Assembly (NCBI GenBank): GCA_031769625.1
Contig: JAUIMM010002007.1
Location: 124,001 to 188,000, forward strand
Length of the DNA: 64,000 nucleotides
Direction of reading: 5' to 3'
From: Taudactylus pleione
Lineage: Eukaryota > Chordata > Amphibia > Anura > Myobatrachidae
A program made the translations under genes and the position numbers. Below, piece after piece: positions 63,101-64,000 of this stretch; the first letter of the stretch is position 1, and every line of letters starts with the position of its first letter. The notes under the pieces were generated by a model. It had not been told where the DNA came from, made no database searches, and saw only the letters and a program-made list of their open reading frames with translations.

Positions 63101-64000
63101 ATCCCCAAATTCTGCTTAAAACTTTCAGTAAACCTTAAAAAAGATTTGCTACGGTGACAGAAGTTAATTTTGGTGCTTAATTTTGACACAGAACCCTCCA
63201 GAAAGATATTTACCCGTATGAAAAATTCTCTAAGCTCCGGACCTTAAAAATCGGCCAAAAATTTATTTCTTCAAAAATCCCCAAATTCTGCTGAAAACTT
63301 TCAATAAACCTTAAAAAAGATTTGGTGCGGTGACAGAAGTTGATTTTGGTGCTTAATTTTGACACTGAACTCTCAAGAAAGAATTTACCCGTATGAAAAA
63401 TTCTGTAAGCCCTGGACCTTACAAATCAGCCAAAAAATGTTTTCTTCAAAAATCCCCAAATTCTGCTTAAAACTTTCAGTAAACCTTAAAAAAGATTTGC
63501 TGCGGTGACAAAAGTTGATTTTGGTGCTTAATTTTGACACTGAACCCTCCAGAAAGATATTTACCAGTATGAAAAATTCTGTAAGCCCCGGACCTTAAAA
63601 ATCAGCCAAAAATCTTTTTCTTCAAAAATCCCCAAATTCTGCTAAAAACTTTCAGTAAACCTTAAAAAAGATTTGGTGCGGTGACAGAAGTTGATTTTGG
63701 TGCTTAATTTTGACACAGAACTCTCAAGAAAGAATTTACCCGTATGAAAAATTCTGTAAGCCCCGCCCCTTAAAAATCGGCCAAAAATTTTTTCCTTCAA
63801 AAATCCCCAAATTCTGCTTAAAACTTTCAGTAAACCTTAAAAAAGATTTGCTGCGGTGACAAAAGTTGATTTTGGTGCTTAATTTTGACACTGAACCCTC
63901 CAGAAATATATTTACCAGTATGAAAAAATCTGTAAGCCCCGGACCTTAAAAATCGGCCAAAAATTTTTTTCTTCAAAAATCCCCAAATTCTGCTTAAAAC

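Larger units (their letters stand above)
53890..64000. repeat. Satellite DNA array, right block
   Basis: The tandem monomer resumes directly after LINE copy 2 and runs to the window edge, about 57 units. It carries the same variant monomers as the left block, including out-of-register partial units and the CCCCACATTCTG marker monomer near 62,050. It contains an exact-looking 2,353-bp tandem duplication. No gene or further mobile element is visible. Confidence 0.96.

Noticed and set aside
1..64000. Further truncated LINE copies, tRNA, rRNA or host exons in the arrays
   Set aside because: Reading through both arrays I found only the satellite monomer and its partial units; no junctions with foreign sequence other than the four LINE ends.

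Overview
This window looks like vertebrate nuclear heterochromatin, not a microbial locus. About 78% of it is one tandem satellite with a monomer of about 175-176 bp. Into it sit two full-length, closely related non-LTR retrotransposons (LINEs), both on the minus strand. LINEs with this ORF1/ORF2 design (a Gag-like ORF1 with three CCHC knuckles, then an ORF2 with APE-type endonuclease, reverse transcriptase and a C-terminal CCHC motif) fit the Tx1 branch of the L1 group. That branch is best known from frogs and fish, so an amphibian or fish genome is the likeliest source. The species cannot be told from the sequence. No ordinary host gene, tRNA, rRNA or CRISPR array was found.

Layout: 1-38,429 satellite array; 38,437-45,619 LINE copy 1 (7.18 kb, both ORFs open); 45,627-46,675 a six-monomer satellite bridge; 46,683-53,882 LINE copy 2 (7.20 kb, four single-base frameshifts); 53,890-64,000 satellite array. 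Each LINE reads right to left: 5'UTR, ORF1, a 65-66 bp spacer, ORF2, then an AT-rich 3'UTR with microsatellites and an AATAAA just before the end.

Most notable point: both LINEs are inserted after exactly the same base of the satellite monomer (GACAGAA / GTTG), in the same orientation, with the same 7-bp duplication. Their flanking monomers are of different variant types. This suggests a LINE whose endonuclease targets this satellite, although duplication of one insertion followed by satellite conversion is not excluded.

The satellite itself has nested higher-order structure: a tandem pair of about 9.1-kb (52-monomer) blocks at 19.69-37.6 kb, a 1,052-bp six-monomer unit inside it, a 2,353-bp tandem duplication at 55.4-60.2 kb, a duplication at 4.99-kb spacing at the left end, and a recurring out-of-register 68-bp partial monomer. 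The many 60-109 codon minus-strand reading frames in the satellite are by-products of the repeat and are not annotated as genes.
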